From Pseudomonas piscis (lineage in GTDB: Bacteria > Pseudomonadota > Gammaproteobacteria > Pseudomonadales > Pseudomonadaceae), in contig NZ_WHUV01000007.1 in NCBI RefSeq assembly GCF_009380155.1, positions 1-64,000 on the forward strand: a stretch of DNA of 64,000 nt, written 5' to 3'. Positions 1-7,371 of the stretch are shown here, one piece after another. Made by a program: the position numbers and the translations under genes. Every line of letters begins with the position of its first letter. Within the stretch, counting starts at the first letter, position 1. Below the pieces are notes generated by a model that saw nothing but the letters and a program-made list of their open reading frames with translations, was not told the DNA's origin and searched no databases.

Positions 1-81
1 ATCCCGAACTCAGCAGTGAAACGATGCATCGCCGATGGTAGTGTGGGGTTTCCCCATGTGAGAGTAGGTCATCGTCAAGAT
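1..81 (+). rRNA. rrf: 5S ribosomal RNA, 3' part (truncated by window edge)
   Basis: The first 80 or so bases match the 3' two thirds of gammaproteobacterial 5S rRNA, including the stretch around the GATGGTAGTGTGGGG helix and the closing GTCATCGTCAAG end. The 5' part lies outside the window, so an rRNA operon ends here. A strong intrinsic terminator follows within 12 bases. The exact mature 3' end is uncertain by a few bases. Confidence 0.93.
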
Positions 82-90
82 TAAATTCCG

Positions 91-124
91 AAACCCCAAT
101 TGCGAAAGCAGTTGGGGTTTTGTC
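91..124 (+). terminator. rRNA operon terminator
   Basis: A continuous stem of about 13 base pairs (AAACCCCAATTGC with its complement, one G-U pair) closed by a GAAA tetraloop is followed by TTTTGTCTTT. It lies right after the 5S gene and is a textbook intrinsic terminator for the rRNA operon. The interval from here to birA (about 125-320) holds no recognisable gene. Confidence 0.9.
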
Positions 125-321
125 TTTGCGCGGACGAAAACTAGCAGAGTGGCCCGGCACTTGCCGGGACTGACCTGGCTCAGGCAAGTACCTATCCTTC
201 TTCTGGCGGGCATTTTGTTCCGAAATCCCATGGTCGTACTCAGCAGGATCCACCGCGGTGATTTCTATGCAATGAACCTTGGCATGGCTATGATGCCTGC
301 CTCACTGTGAGGCGGAACCTG

Positions 322-1281
322 ATGTCAACGTTGTTAGAGCTTCTTAAGGATGGGCGCTTTCACTCGGGGCAAGCCCTTGGGGAAGCATTGGGTGTTAGTC
401 GTAGCGCTATCTGGAAACAGTTGCAGCTCCTTGAGGCCGAGTTGGGCCTTGTCGTACATAAGGTGCGAGGCCGGGGATATCAATTGGCCTCTCCAATTGC
501 CTTGCTTAGTTCTTCAGATATTACCCAGCACTCTTCAAACGGTGCCTGGTGTATTCAGATCCACGACTCCATTGACTCTACGAATGCCGAGGCCTTGCGC
601 TCTATCGAGCGCGGAACTCCAGCACCGCTCCTTGTATTGGCAGAGCGCCAGACTGCAGGGCGTGGTCGACGAGGTCGTAAGTGGGTGAGCCCCTTTGCTG
701 AGAACATCTATTACAGCCTTGTGCTGCGTATTGAGCGTGGGATGCGTCAGCTTGAAGGGCTTAGCCTGGTTGTCGGGCTGGCTGTTATGCATACCCTCAA
801 AGAGTGTGGAGTGCCAGGGGCTGGATTGAAGTGGCCAAATGACGTCCTGGTTGGTCAAAAGAAGATTGCCGGAGTTCTTTTGGAGCTGGTTGGAGACCCG
901 GCAGACGTGTGCCACGTGGTCCTGGGGATCGGGATTAATGTGAATATGCAGTTGACCGAGGAGGTTGATCAAGAATGGACCTCGGTCAGACTTCAGTCTG
1001 GCAAGTTGATCGATCGCAATTATCTGATTGCCCGTTTGAATGAGGTTTTAGCGGGTTACCTGGAGCGTCACCGCTCTGAAGGTTTCGCCGCTATCCAGGA
1101 AGAGTGGGAAAGGCACCACCTTTGGCAGGGGCGCTCAGTGAGCCTCATTGCGGGGGCGCATAGTGTTATCGGTACTGTATTGGGCATCGATAGACAGGGT
1201 GCCTTGCGCTTGAGTGTTGCTGGTGAGGAGAAGGTATTCAGTGGTGGTGAACTCAGCTTGAGGCTGCACGGCGAGTCCTGA
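322..1281 (+). CDS. birA: Bifunctional biotin-protein ligase / biotin operon repressor BirA
   Basis: This 319-residue protein is a full-length BirA. It activates biotin to biotinyl-AMP and transfers it to the biotin carboxyl carrier subunit of acetyl-CoA carboxylase, and with biotinyl-AMP bound it can repress biotin genes. Residues 1-60 form a winged helix-turn-helix. The ligase domain carries the adenylate-binding loop GRGRRGRKW (113-121) and KWPNDV (170-175). A small SH3-like C-terminal domain ends the protein. ATG 322 is preferred: the protein then begins MSTLLELLKDGRF as in other pseudomonads, and a GAGGCGG element lies 6-12 bases upstream. A GTG at 307 would add five residues. The gene normally continues into coaX, which is not intact here. 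Confidence 0.95.
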   Translation: MSTLLELLKDGRFHSGQALGEALGVSRSAIWKQLQLLEAELGLVVHKVRGRGYQLASPIALLSSSDITQHSSNGAWCIQIHDSIDSTNAEALRSIERGTPAPLLVLAERQTAGRGRRGRKWVSPFAENIYYSLVLRIERGMRQLEGLSLVVGLAVMHTLKECGVPGAGLKWPNDVLVGQKKIAGVLLELVGDPADVCHVVLGIGINVNMQLTEEVDQEWTSVRLQSGKLIDRNYLIARLNEVLAGYLERHRSEGFAAIQEEWERHHLWQGRSVSLIAGAHSVIGTVLGIDRQGALRLSVAGEEKVFSGGELSLRLHGES

Positions 1282-1520
1282 TCGCCAGGCTAGAAGCCGA
1301 GCCGCTCTGTACGGTTGGGGGCCGCCCTCCGAGCGCTGGGAGCTTTGGGGACTAGCCCGCGCGCTCCTCCAGTTAAGATTGGATGCATTTGGCCTGGGGT
1401 ATGTTCAATTATTAGCTGGACCGGGTCTCCATAATAGTGAAGCGCTGCTCCCGCGGGCGCCTCCAGGTATTTTGTCTGATCTATGTTAGGAGCAGCCTTG
1501 CTCCTTCTCCTGAGGTTTTT
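1282..1520 (+). pseudogene. coaX: Possible decayed 3' remnant of coaX (type III pantothenate kinase)
   Basis: In pseudomonads coaX usually lies between birA and the SPOR-like gene. Here only about 240 bases separate them and no intact kinase is encoded. One + frame through roughly 1320-1490 reads ERWELWGLARALLQLRL and then LLAGPGLHNSEALLP before a stop. This resembles, with mismatches, the C-terminal part of CoaX (ERGC..LRGF.LTQLELA and FLTGGDAELV..ALPG). A later frame reads LIYV, like the PDLIYVGLA terminus. The N-terminal half with the P-loop-like and Asp catalytic motifs is absent. The similarity was judged by eye from memory of the family, so the remnant assignment is tentative. The lack of an intact coaX here is certain. 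Confidence 0.4.
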
Positions 1521-1967
1521 ATGCGCTGGCTGTTTCTTTTGTTGTTGGTCCTCAATGGCTTTTACTACATCTGGCATCAGCAGGAAGCGCCGCTTCGTGC
1601 AAAAGAAGTCATGCCTTTGTCGTTGTATCGGGGTGACCAGCAGGATATCCGTTTGCTGAGCGAGTCTGCAGAATCGGTGGAGAGACGGGATAGAGGAAAA
1701 GGAGCGCAGGTTGATGCGGGGTGCCTCTATCTTGGTGGTTTTGTTCGTCGAGAGCCTGCTTTATCTCTTGAGCAGCGCCTGGCAGGTTTTGGGGTGGAGG
1801 CTCGCCTGCAGTCTTTGAGTATTGCTACAGCGCCGGGCTTCTGGTTGCGCATTGCCCCTGAAAGCAAGCATTTATTGGATGATTCCCAGCTCCAGAACCT
1901 TGCTAAGGAATTCAATGAGTTAAAACATAAAATAATGCCCTGCGAGGGGGTTGCAACTGTCGAATAG
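1521..1967 (+). CDS. Membrane-anchored SPOR-domain-like protein
   Basis: A 148-residue protein with one N-terminal membrane segment (MRWLFLLLLVLNGFYYIW) and a periplasmic remainder. The last 75 residues have the length and beta-alpha pattern of a SPOR fold (CLYLGGF ... EQRLAGFGVEARLQ ... GFWLRIAP), a domain that binds denuded peptidoglycan at division sites in known members. The ATG at 1521 follows TGAGG by five bases; an upstream in-frame extension to 1437 has no ribosome site and overlaps the coaX remnant. The gene sits in the usual place between birA/coaX and the tRNA-tuf unit. The cellular role of this small family is not established. Confidence 0.8.
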   Translation: MRWLFLLLLVLNGFYYIWHQQEAPLRAKEVMPLSLYRGDQQDIRLLSESAESVERRDRGKGAQVDAGCLYLGGFVRREPALSLEQRLAGFGVEARLQSLSIATAPGFWLRIAPESKHLLDDSQLQNLAKEFNELKHKIMPCEGVATVE

Positions 1968-2068
1968 GTTGCATAGAATGGCGCCCGCTCCGCAGCGAAG
2001 ACCTCTAGAGGTTAAAGCAGCAGGGCAGCGTCAATGCAGCTAACCTCAAGATTTAATTGAGAAAATGC

Positions 2069-2096
2069 TTGACAGAAGGGTGGCATGATGTAGAAT
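2069..2096 (+). promoter_or_regulatory. Sigma-70 promoter of the tRNA-Tyr/Gly/Thr-tuf unit
   Basis: TTGACA (2069-2074) and TAGAAT (2091-2096) are separated by 16 bases, giving an expected start near 2103, just ahead of tRNA-Tyr at 2110. The match to the consensus is strong, as expected for a stable-RNA and elongation-factor unit. Confidence 0.85.
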
Positions 2097-2109
2097 GTCG
2101 CCTCGCTTA

Positions 2110-2194
<85 letters not shown>

Positions 2195-2218
2195 GATTTA
2201 GCGAGAGCTGCAGGCTCC

Positions 2219-2292
<74 letters not shown>

Positions 2293-2318
2293 AGTTTGCA
2301 GATTTTGCAAAGTGTTAC

Positions 2319-2394
2319 GCTCTTGTAGCTCAGTTGGTAGAGCACACCCTTGGTAAGGGTGAGGTCAGCGGTTCAAATCCGCTCAAGAGCTCCA
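2319..2394 (+). tRNA. tRNA-Thr (GGT)
   Basis: A 76-base tRNA with acceptor arms GCTCTTG/CAAGAGC, anticodon stem-loop centred on TTGGTAA (anticodon GGT), T-arm GCGGTTCAAATCCGC and an encoded CCA. It ends 84 bases before the tuf start, so tuf mRNA is probably released by tRNA processing. Confidence 0.97.
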
Positions 2395-2478
2395 TATAAC
2401 AAGGCAGATATGAAAATATCTGCCTTTGTTTTAATGGCTTGGGTGACTTGCTTAATTCTTCTCCTAGGGGTGACTTCG

Positions 2479-3672
2479 ATGGCTAAGGAAAAGTTCGAAC
2501 GTAATAAGCCGCACGTTAACGTGGGTACTATCGGTCACGTTGACCACGGTAAAACCACTTTGACCGCTGCTCTGACTCGCGTTTGCTCCGAAGTTTTCGG
2601 TTCGGCTCGTGTTGACTTCGACAAGATCGACAGCGCTCCAGAAGAAAAAGCTCGTGGTATCACCATCAACACTGCGCACGTAGAGTACGATTCGAACATT
2701 CGTCACTACGCGCACGTTGACTGCCCAGGTCACGCCGACTACGTAAAAAACATGATCACTGGTGCTGCCCAGATGGACGGCGCGATCCTGGTTTGCTCGG
2801 CTGCCGATGGTCCGATGCCACAAACTCGTGAGCACATCCTGCTGTCCCGCCAGGTAGGCGTTCCGTACATCGTTGTCTTCCTGAATAAGGCTGACATGGT
2901 TGACGACGCTGAGCTGCTGGAGCTGGTTGAGATGGAAGTGCGCGATCTGCTGAGCACTTACGACTTCCCGGGTGATGACACTCCGATCATCATCGGTTCG
3001 GCTCTGATGGCTCTGAACGGCCAAGACGACAACGAAATGGGTACCACCGCTGTTAAGCGTCTGGTAGAAACTCTGGATACCTACATCCCAGAGCCAGAGC
3101 GTGCTATCGACAAGCCGTTCCTGATGCCAATCGAAGACGTGTTCTCGATCTCCGGTCGTGGCACCGTGGTAACTGGCCGTGTTGAGCGTGGCATCGTTCG
3201 CATCCAGGAAGAAGTTGAGATCGTGGGTCTGCGCGATACTCAGAAAACTACCTGCACCGGCGTTGAAATGTTCCGCAAGCTGCTGGACGAAGGTCGTGCT
3301 GGTGAGAACTGCGGCGTTCTGCTGCGTGGCACCAAGCGTGACGACGTTGAGCGTGGCCAGGTTCTGGTTAAGCCAGGTACCGTTAAGCCGCACACCAAGT
3401 TCACTGCTGAAGTTTACGTTCTGAGCAAAGAAGAAGGCGGCCGTCATACTCCGTTCTTCAAAGGCTACCGTCCACAGTTCTACTTCCGTACTACTGACGT
3501 GACCGGTAACTGCGAACTGCCAGAAGGCGTTGAAATGGTAATGCCAGGTGACAACATCCAGATGACTGTCACTCTGATCAAAACCATCGCGATGGAAGAT
3601 GGTCTGCGTTTCGCTATCCGTGAAGGCGGTCGTACCGTCGGCGCTGGCGTCGTAGCCAAAGTCATCGAGTAA
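2479..3672 (+). CDS. tuf: Elongation factor Tu, copy 1
   Basis: A 397-residue EF-Tu that carries aminoacyl-tRNA to the ribosome as a GTP complex. The G domain shows GHVDHGKTT (G1), the DCPGH G3 motif and NKAD G4, followed by the two beta-barrel domains. The ATG at 2479 with AGGGG eight bases upstream gives the family N-terminus MAKEKFERNKPHVN; an in-frame extension upstream runs back through the tRNA-Thr gene and is not real. It ends the tRNA-Tyr-Gly-Thr-tuf unit. The protein is identical to copy 2 at 19078. At DNA level the copies differ mostly in the first 28 codons, then are almost identical, which fits gene conversion. Confidence 0.97.
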   Translation: MAKEKFERNKPHVNVGTIGHVDHGKTTLTAALTRVCSEVFGSARVDFDKIDSAPEEKARGITINTAHVEYDSNIRHYAHVDCPGHADYVKNMITGAAQMDGAILVCSAADGPMPQTREHILLSRQVGVPYIVVFLNKADMVDDAELLELVEMEVRDLLSTYDFPGDDTPIIIGSALMALNGQDDNEMGTTAVKRLVETLDTYIPEPERAIDKPFLMPIEDVFSISGRGTVVTGRVERGIVRIQEEVEIVGLRDTQKTTCTGVEMFRKLLDEGRAGENCGVLLRGTKRDDVERGQVLVKPGTVKPHTKFTAEVYVLSKEEGGRHTPFFKGYRPQFYFRTTDVTGNCELPEGVEMVMPGDNIQMTVTLIKTIAMEDGLRFAIREGGRTVGAGVVAKVIE

Positions 3673-3676
3673 GTTC

Positions 3677-3705
3677 TTGCAAAGTCCCCGTCAGGCCGAT
3701 ATAAT
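3677..3705 (+). promoter_or_regulatory. Sigma-70 promoter of trpT-secE-nusG
   Basis: TTGCAA (3677-3682) and a perfect TATAAT (3700-3705) are separated by 17 bases, predicting initiation near 3712, about 15 bases before tRNA-Trp. The -10 element sits in the loop of the hairpin that follows tuf. Confidence 0.8.
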
Positions 3706-3726
3706 GGTCGGCCTGATTTTGTTTTT
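3691..3726 (+). terminator. Terminator-like hairpin after tuf, overlapping the trpT promoter
   Basis: A perfect nine-base inverted repeat, TCAGGCCGA (3691-3699) and TCGGCCTGA (3708-3716), encloses the loop TATAATGG and is followed by TTTTGTTTTT. It should end tuf transcription, while its loop supplies the -10 box of the next promoter. Confidence 0.75.
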
Positions 3727-3802
3727 AGGTCAGTAGCTCAATTGGCAGAGCGACGGTCTCCAAAACCGTAGGTTGGGGGTTCGATTCCCTCCTGACCTGC
3801 CA
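3727..3802 (+). tRNA. trpT: tRNA-Trp (CCA)
   Basis: A 76-base tRNA with acceptor arms AGGTCAG/CTGACCT, anticodon loop CTCCAAA (anticodon CCA), T-arm GGGTTCGATTCCC and an encoded CCA. It precedes secE by 45 bases, the order also found in E. coli. Confidence 0.97.
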
Positions 3803-3847
3803 GATTCACTCAATGTGTCTGGCTTTCTTTTCACAGGATCTTCATAG

Positions 3848-4216
3848 ATGACTCCTAAGGCTGAAGCTCAAGGTTCTCGCTTCGATCTGCTGAAGTGGCT
3901 CGTTGTTGTCGCTTTGGTGGTCGTTGGTGTTGTTGGTAATCAGTATTATTCTGGTCTGCCGATCCTGTACCGCGTCCTGGCGCTGCTTGTTATTGCTGCT
4001 GTTGCTGCCTTCGTGGGTCTGCAAACTGCAAAAGGCAAGTCGTTCTTTGTCCTGGTTAAAGAAGCTCGCACTGAGATTCGTAAAGTCGTATGGCCAACCC
4101 GTCAAGAAACCACTCAGACCACGCTGATTGTCGTGGCTGTAGTTTTGGTTATGGCGTTGCTGTTGTGGGGGCTTGACTCCCTTCTGGGTTGGATCGTTTC
4201 CTTGATTGTTGGCTAA
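3848..4216 (+). CDS. secE: Preprotein translocase subunit SecE
   Basis: This 122-residue inner-membrane protein clamps SecY in the SecYEG export channel. It has the long three-segment form: membrane segments near residues 18-38, 45-62 and 92-120. Before the last segment is the amphipathic conserved stretch EIRKVVWPTRQET that contacts SecY. It lies between tRNA-Trp and nusG, nine bases from the latter, in the usual secE-nusG pair. Confidence 0.96.
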   Translation: MTPKAEAQGSRFDLLKWLVVVALVVVGVVGNQYYSGLPILYRVLALLVIAAVAAFVGLQTAKGKSFFVLVKEARTEIRKVVWPTRQETTQTTLIVVAVVLVMALLLWGLDSLLGWIVSLIVG

Positions 4217-4225
4217 GGGTGTCCC

Positions 4226-4759
4226 GTGGCTAAGCGTTGGTACGTTGTGCATGCTTACTCGGGTTACGAGAAGCATGTAATGCGCTCGCTGATCGAGCGT
4301 GTGAAGCTGGCTGGCATGGAAGATGGCTTCGGCGAAATTCTGGTCCCCACTGAAGAAGTGGTTGAGATGCGCAACGGCCAGAAGCGCAAGAGTGAGCGTA
4401 AATTCTTCCCTGGTTATGTGCTTGTCCAGATGGATATGAATGAGGGTACTTGGCACTTGGTCAAGGATACTCCTCGTGTAATGGGCTTTATTGGTGGTAC
4501 CGCTGACAAGCCGGCGCCGATCACTGATAAGGAAGCGGAAGCAATTCTGCGTCGTGTCGCTGATGGTAGCGACAAGCCCAAGCCTAAGACCCTGTTTGAG
4601 CCAGGTGAGGTGGTCCGGGTTACTGACGGTCCGTTCGCTGATTTCAATGGCACGGTCGAAGAGGTTAACTACGAAAAGAGCCGGATCCAAGTGGCTGTGC
4701 TCATTTTCGGTCGCTCTACTCCGGTAGAGTTGGAGTTCAGTCAGGTCGAAAAGGCATAA
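4226..4759 (+). CDS. nusG: Transcription termination/antitermination factor NusG
   Basis: This 177-residue factor binds RNA polymerase through its N-terminal NGN domain and contacts Rho or ribosomal protein S10 through the C-terminal KOW domain. It begins with GTG and reads MAKRWYVVHAYSGYEKHV, the canonical NGN start. The KOW motif is at about 125-150 (FEPGEVVRVTDGPFADFNGTVEEV). It is translated with secE and followed by an intrinsic terminator. Confidence 0.97.
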   Translation: MAKRWYVVHAYSGYEKHVMRSLIERVKLAGMEDGFGEILVPTEEVVEMRNGQKRKSERKFFPGYVLVQMDMNEGTWHLVKDTPRVMGFIGGTADKPAPITDKEAEAILRRVADGSDKPKPKTLFEPGEVVRVTDGPFADFNGTVEEVNYEKSRIQVAVLIFGRSTPVELEFSQVEKA

Positions 4760-4777
4760 CTGAACGAGAATCCCATA

Positions 4778-4807
4778 CCCCGCAGCCCTAGGCTGTGGGG
4801 TTTTGTC
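4778..4807 (+). terminator. Terminator after nusG
   Basis: CCCCGCAGCC and GGCTGTGGGG form a ten-pair stem (one G-U) around a short CTA loop, followed by TTTTGTC. It separates secE-nusG from the L11 operon. Confidence 0.85.
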
Positions 4808-4830
4808 GTCACTGGGATAAACGCGCAAGT

Positions 4831-4864
4831 AACCGGGGAGCCTTTTTAGGCGTCTGAACCCGTA
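4831..4864 (+). promoter_or_regulatory. Putative L1-binding leader of rplKA mRNA
   Basis: The leader folds as an outer CGGG/CCCG helix (4834-4837 with 4859-4862) and an inner GCCT/AGGC helix (4840-4843 with 4848-4851), with asymmetric unpaired A and CGTCTGAA-type bases between. This resembles the L1 site in 23S rRNA and in E. coli L11 mRNA, by which free L1 represses its own operon. The assignment is by shape and position. Confidence 0.45.
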
Positions 4865-4877
4865 ATTGGAGTGCCTC

Positions 4878-5309
4878 ATGGCTAAGAAGATTACTGCTTA
4901 CATCAAGCTGCAAGTTAAGGCCGCTCAGGCCAACCCAAGCCCGCCCGTTGGTCCAGCTCTGGGTCAGCACGGCGTGAACATCATGGAATTCTGCAAGGCC
5001 TTCAACGCCCGTACTCAGGGTCTTGAGCCAGGTCTGCCGACTCCAGTGATCATCACTGTGTACAGTGACCGTAGCTTCACTTTCGAAACCAAGAGCACCC
5101 CCGCTTCGGTTCTGCTGAAGAAGGCTGCTGGTTTGACTAGCGGTTCCGCTCGTCCGAACACCGTTAAGGTTGGCACTGTTACCCGTGCTCAGCTGGAAGA
5201 GATCGCGAAAACCAAAAACGCTGATCTGACCGCAGCTGATATGGATGCAGCCGTGCGTACTATCGCCGGTTCTGCTCGTAGCATGGGCCTTAACGTGGAG
5301 GGTGTGTAA
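4878..5309 (+). CDS. rplK: 50S ribosomal protein L11
   Basis: A 143-residue L11, part of the GTPase-associated centre at the base of the L7/L12 stalk. The proline-rich hinge NPSPPVGPALGQHGVNI is present near the N-terminus and the rRNA-binding C-terminal domain follows. ATG 4878 has GGAG about nine bases upstream and gives MAKKITAYIKL; a start at 4866 would add four atypical residues. The stop overlaps the rplA start by one base (TAATG). Confidence 0.97.
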   Translation: MAKKITAYIKLQVKAAQANPSPPVGPALGQHGVNIMEFCKAFNARTQGLEPGLPTPVIITVYSDRSFTFETKSTPASVLLKKAAGLTSGSARPNTVKVGTVTRAQLEEIAKTKNADLTAADMDAAVRTIAGSARSMGLNVEGV

Positions 5310-6004
5310 TGGCTAAGCTGACCAAGCGCCAAAAGGCTATCGCCGGCAAGATTGAAGCAGGCAAAGCCTACAATTTCGTAGATGCCGCCGCTCTCCTGAC
5401 CGAACTGTCGACCGTTAAGTTCAACGAGTCCGTAGATGTAGCTGTGAATCTGGGCGTAGACCCACGTAAGTCTGACCAGGTTGTTCGCAGCGCTACTGTG
5501 CTGCCACACGGCACTGGCAAGACCGTTCGTGTTGCTGTGTTTACCCAGGGTCCAGCTGCTGAAGCCGCTCTGGCTGCCGGTGCTGACCGTGTAGGTATGG
5601 ATGAACTGGCTGCCGAAATGAAAGGCGGCGACCTGAACTACGACGTGGTTATCGCTTCTCCGGACGCGATGCGCGTTGTGGGTCAGCTGGGTCAGGTTCT
5701 GGGTCCTCGTGGTCTGATGCCTAACCCGAAAGTAGGTACCGTGACTCCAGACGTCGCTTCGGCTGTTAAAAACGCCAAGGCTGGTCAGGTTCGCTATCGT
5801 ACCGACAAGAACGGCATTATCCACACCTCCGTTGGCAAGGTCGGCTTCGACGCCGTCAAGCTGAAGGAGAACGTTGAAGCTCTGATCGCTGATCTGAAGC
5901 GTATCAAGCCGGCTTCTTCGAAAGGTATCTACGTGAAGCGCGTTACCCTGAGTACCACTATGGGCCCAGGCCTGGTCATCGACCAAAGCTCGCTGGACGT
6001 ATAA
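5309..6004 (+). CDS. rplA: 50S ribosomal protein L1
   Basis: A 231-residue L1, the protein of the mobile stalk next to the ribosomal E site and the likely autoregulator of this two-gene transcript. It carries the conserved GPRGLMPNPKVGT segment and ends with the usual KRVTLSTTMGPG region. Translation is coupled to rplK through a one-base stop-start overlap. Confidence 0.97.
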   Translation: MAKLTKRQKAIAGKIEAGKAYNFVDAAALLTELSTVKFNESVDVAVNLGVDPRKSDQVVRSATVLPHGTGKTVRVAVFTQGPAAEAALAAGADRVGMDELAAEMKGGDLNYDVVIASPDAMRVVGQLGQVLGPRGLMPNPKVGTVTPDVASAVKNAKAGQVRYRTDKNGIIHTSVGKVGFDAVKLKENVEALIADLKRIKPASSKGIYVKRVTLSTTMGPGLVIDQSSLDV

Positions 6005-6044
6005 ATACGAACTGGCGCGAGCGATTGCGTCAGTTGAAAAAAAT

Positions 6045-6135
6045 TGGGGTCCCTGCCTGGCGGGGGCTATCCAAGACCGTAGGCGACGCAAGTCTTAAAC
6101 CACAAGCCTACGCAGATGGTGCTCCCGGTTCCTTA
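6045..6135 (+). promoter_or_regulatory. L10(L7/L12)-binding leader of rplJL mRNA
   Basis: The 199-base gap before rplJ can fold into an outer helix GGGGGC (6062-6067) with GCTCCC (6121-6126) and an inner helix CGTAGGC (6078-6084) with GCCTACG (6106-6112), joined by asymmetric A-rich internal loops. This is the arrangement of the L10 leader, through which the L10-L7/L12 complex represses its own translation. A separate eight-pair hairpin (CATCCAAC/GTTGGATG, 6157-6176) lies nearer the start codon. Confidence 0.65.
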
Positions 6136-6203
6136 CCGAATCAGACACCAAAACGACATCCAACCCAGGTTGGATGAAACGGTAACAAGCAGGAGTTAAA
6201 CCC

Positions 6204-6704
6204 GTGGCAATTAAACTCGAAGACAAGAAGGCCATCGTCGCTGAAGTCAACGAGGCTGCCAAAGTTGCCCTGTCCGCTGTTGTGGCTGATGCCCGTGGTG
6301 TGACAGTAGGCGCTATGACCGGACTCCGTAAAGAGGCCCGCGAAGCTGGTGTTTATGTACGCGTTGTACGTAACACCCTGCTGAAGCGCGCTGTTGAAGG
6401 CACTCAATATGACGTGCTCAACGACGCGTTCGTCGGCCCTACCCTGATTGCATTCTCCAAGGAACATCCGGGCGCTGCTGCTCGTATTTTCAAAGAGTTC
6501 GCAAAGGGTCAGGAAAAGTTCGAGATCAAGGCAGCTGCGTTCGAGGGCAAGTACCTCGCAGCAAACGAGATCGACGTGTTGGCTTCGCTGCCAACTCGCG
6601 ACGAGGCTATTGCGAAGCTGATGAGCGTGATCCAAGGCGCTACCAGCAAGCTGGCTCGTACTCTGGCGGCTATTCGCGACCAGAAAGAAGCTGCTGCAGC
6701 CTAA
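6204..6704 (+). CDS. rplJ: 50S ribosomal protein L10
   Basis: A 166-residue L10, the stalk protein that anchors L7/L12 dimers on 23S rRNA. It starts with GTG after AGGAG (6190-6194) and reads MAIKLEDKKAIVAEV. The C-terminal helix after residue 130 is the L7/L12 docking region. A leader of about 200 bases upstream probably mediates autorepression. Confidence 0.97.
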   Translation: MAIKLEDKKAIVAEVNEAAKVALSAVVADARGVTVGAMTGLRKEAREAGVYVRVVRNTLLKRAVEGTQYDVLNDAFVGPTLIAFSKEHPGAAARIFKEFAKGQEKFEIKAAAFEGKYLAANEIDVLASLPTRDEAIAKLMSVIQGATSKLARTLAAIRDQKEAAAA

Positions 6705-6784
6705 GGCTCCGCAAGCTCTTTCTAAATCATACGTTTAATTTGATAGCTGCGTAGGCTGTCACCCCAATACAGGAATCTATAGTC

Positions 6785-7150
6785 ATGTCTCTGACTAACG
6801 AGCAAATCATCGAAGCAATCGGCCAGAAAACCGTTCTGGAAGTTGTTGAGCTGATCAAAGCGATGGAAGAAACCTTCGGCGTTACCGCTGCTGTTGCCGC
6901 TGCTGGCCCAGCTGCTGCCGCTGCTGTTGTTGAAGAGCAAACCGAGTTCAACGTTATCCTGGCTGACGCTGGCGATAAGAAAGTGAACGTGATCAAGGCT
7001 GTACGTGAACTGACCGGTCTGGGCCTGAAAGAAGCCAAGGCTGTAGTTGACGGCGCTCCTGGCATGGTTCTGGAAGGCGTTGCTAAAGAAGCCGCTGACA
7101 AAGCCAAAGCAGCTCTGGAAGAAGCGGGCGCTAAAGTCGAGCTCAAGTAA
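6785..7150 (+). CDS. rplL: 50S ribosomal protein L7/L12
   Basis: A 121-residue L7/L12, the multicopy flexible stalk protein that recruits translation GTPases. The N-terminal dimerisation helices are followed by an alanine-rich hinge at about 38-52 and the C-terminal domain with the GLKEAKAVVDGAP factor-binding segment. It lies 80 bases after rplJ and ahead of an attenuator and rpoB. Confidence 0.97.
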   Translation: MSLTNEQIIEAIGQKTVLEVVELIKAMEETFGVTAAVAAAGPAAAAAVVEEQTEFNVILADAGDKKVNVIKAVRELTGLGLKEAKAVVDGAPGMVLEGVAKEAADKAKAALEEAGAKVELK

Positions 7151-7196
7151 GCATCGACTTTGTGTCTCCAGCCCGAGCGTTGAGCGAACGGCTGAT

Positions 7197-7225
7197 GGCT
7201 GGTGGCTTTTGCCACCGGCCTTTTT
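7197..7225 (+). terminator. Attenuator-type terminator between rplL and rpoB
   Basis: GGCTGGTGGC (7197-7206) and GCCACCGGCC (7211-7220), loop TTTT, followed by TTTTT. The position between L7/L12 and rpoB matches the partial terminator known in E. coli that lowers rpoBC expression relative to the ribosomal genes. The remaining 140 bases before rpoB show nothing else I can name. Confidence 0.8.
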
Positions 7226-7371
7226 CCGTTATTGGCTACCGACTGGGTCGGTGCCTTTAACGTGTTGTAACCCACCCTGTGCGGTGGCGCAAACCAAAGG
7301 GTTTGCACGATTTTCTGGCTGCCCCCGTCGGGGTCAGCCGAATAAGCAGGTGACCAAGCTGGGGAACGCTG

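Noticed and set aside
10..231. 73-codon minus-strand frame over the 5S end and terminator
   Set aside because: It overlaps an rRNA gene and its terminator and has no recognisable protein features.
4803..4830. Promoter for rplK directly behind the nusG terminator
   Set aside because: TTGTCG is present, but no acceptable -10 lies at 16-18 bases; I could not support a promoter call here.
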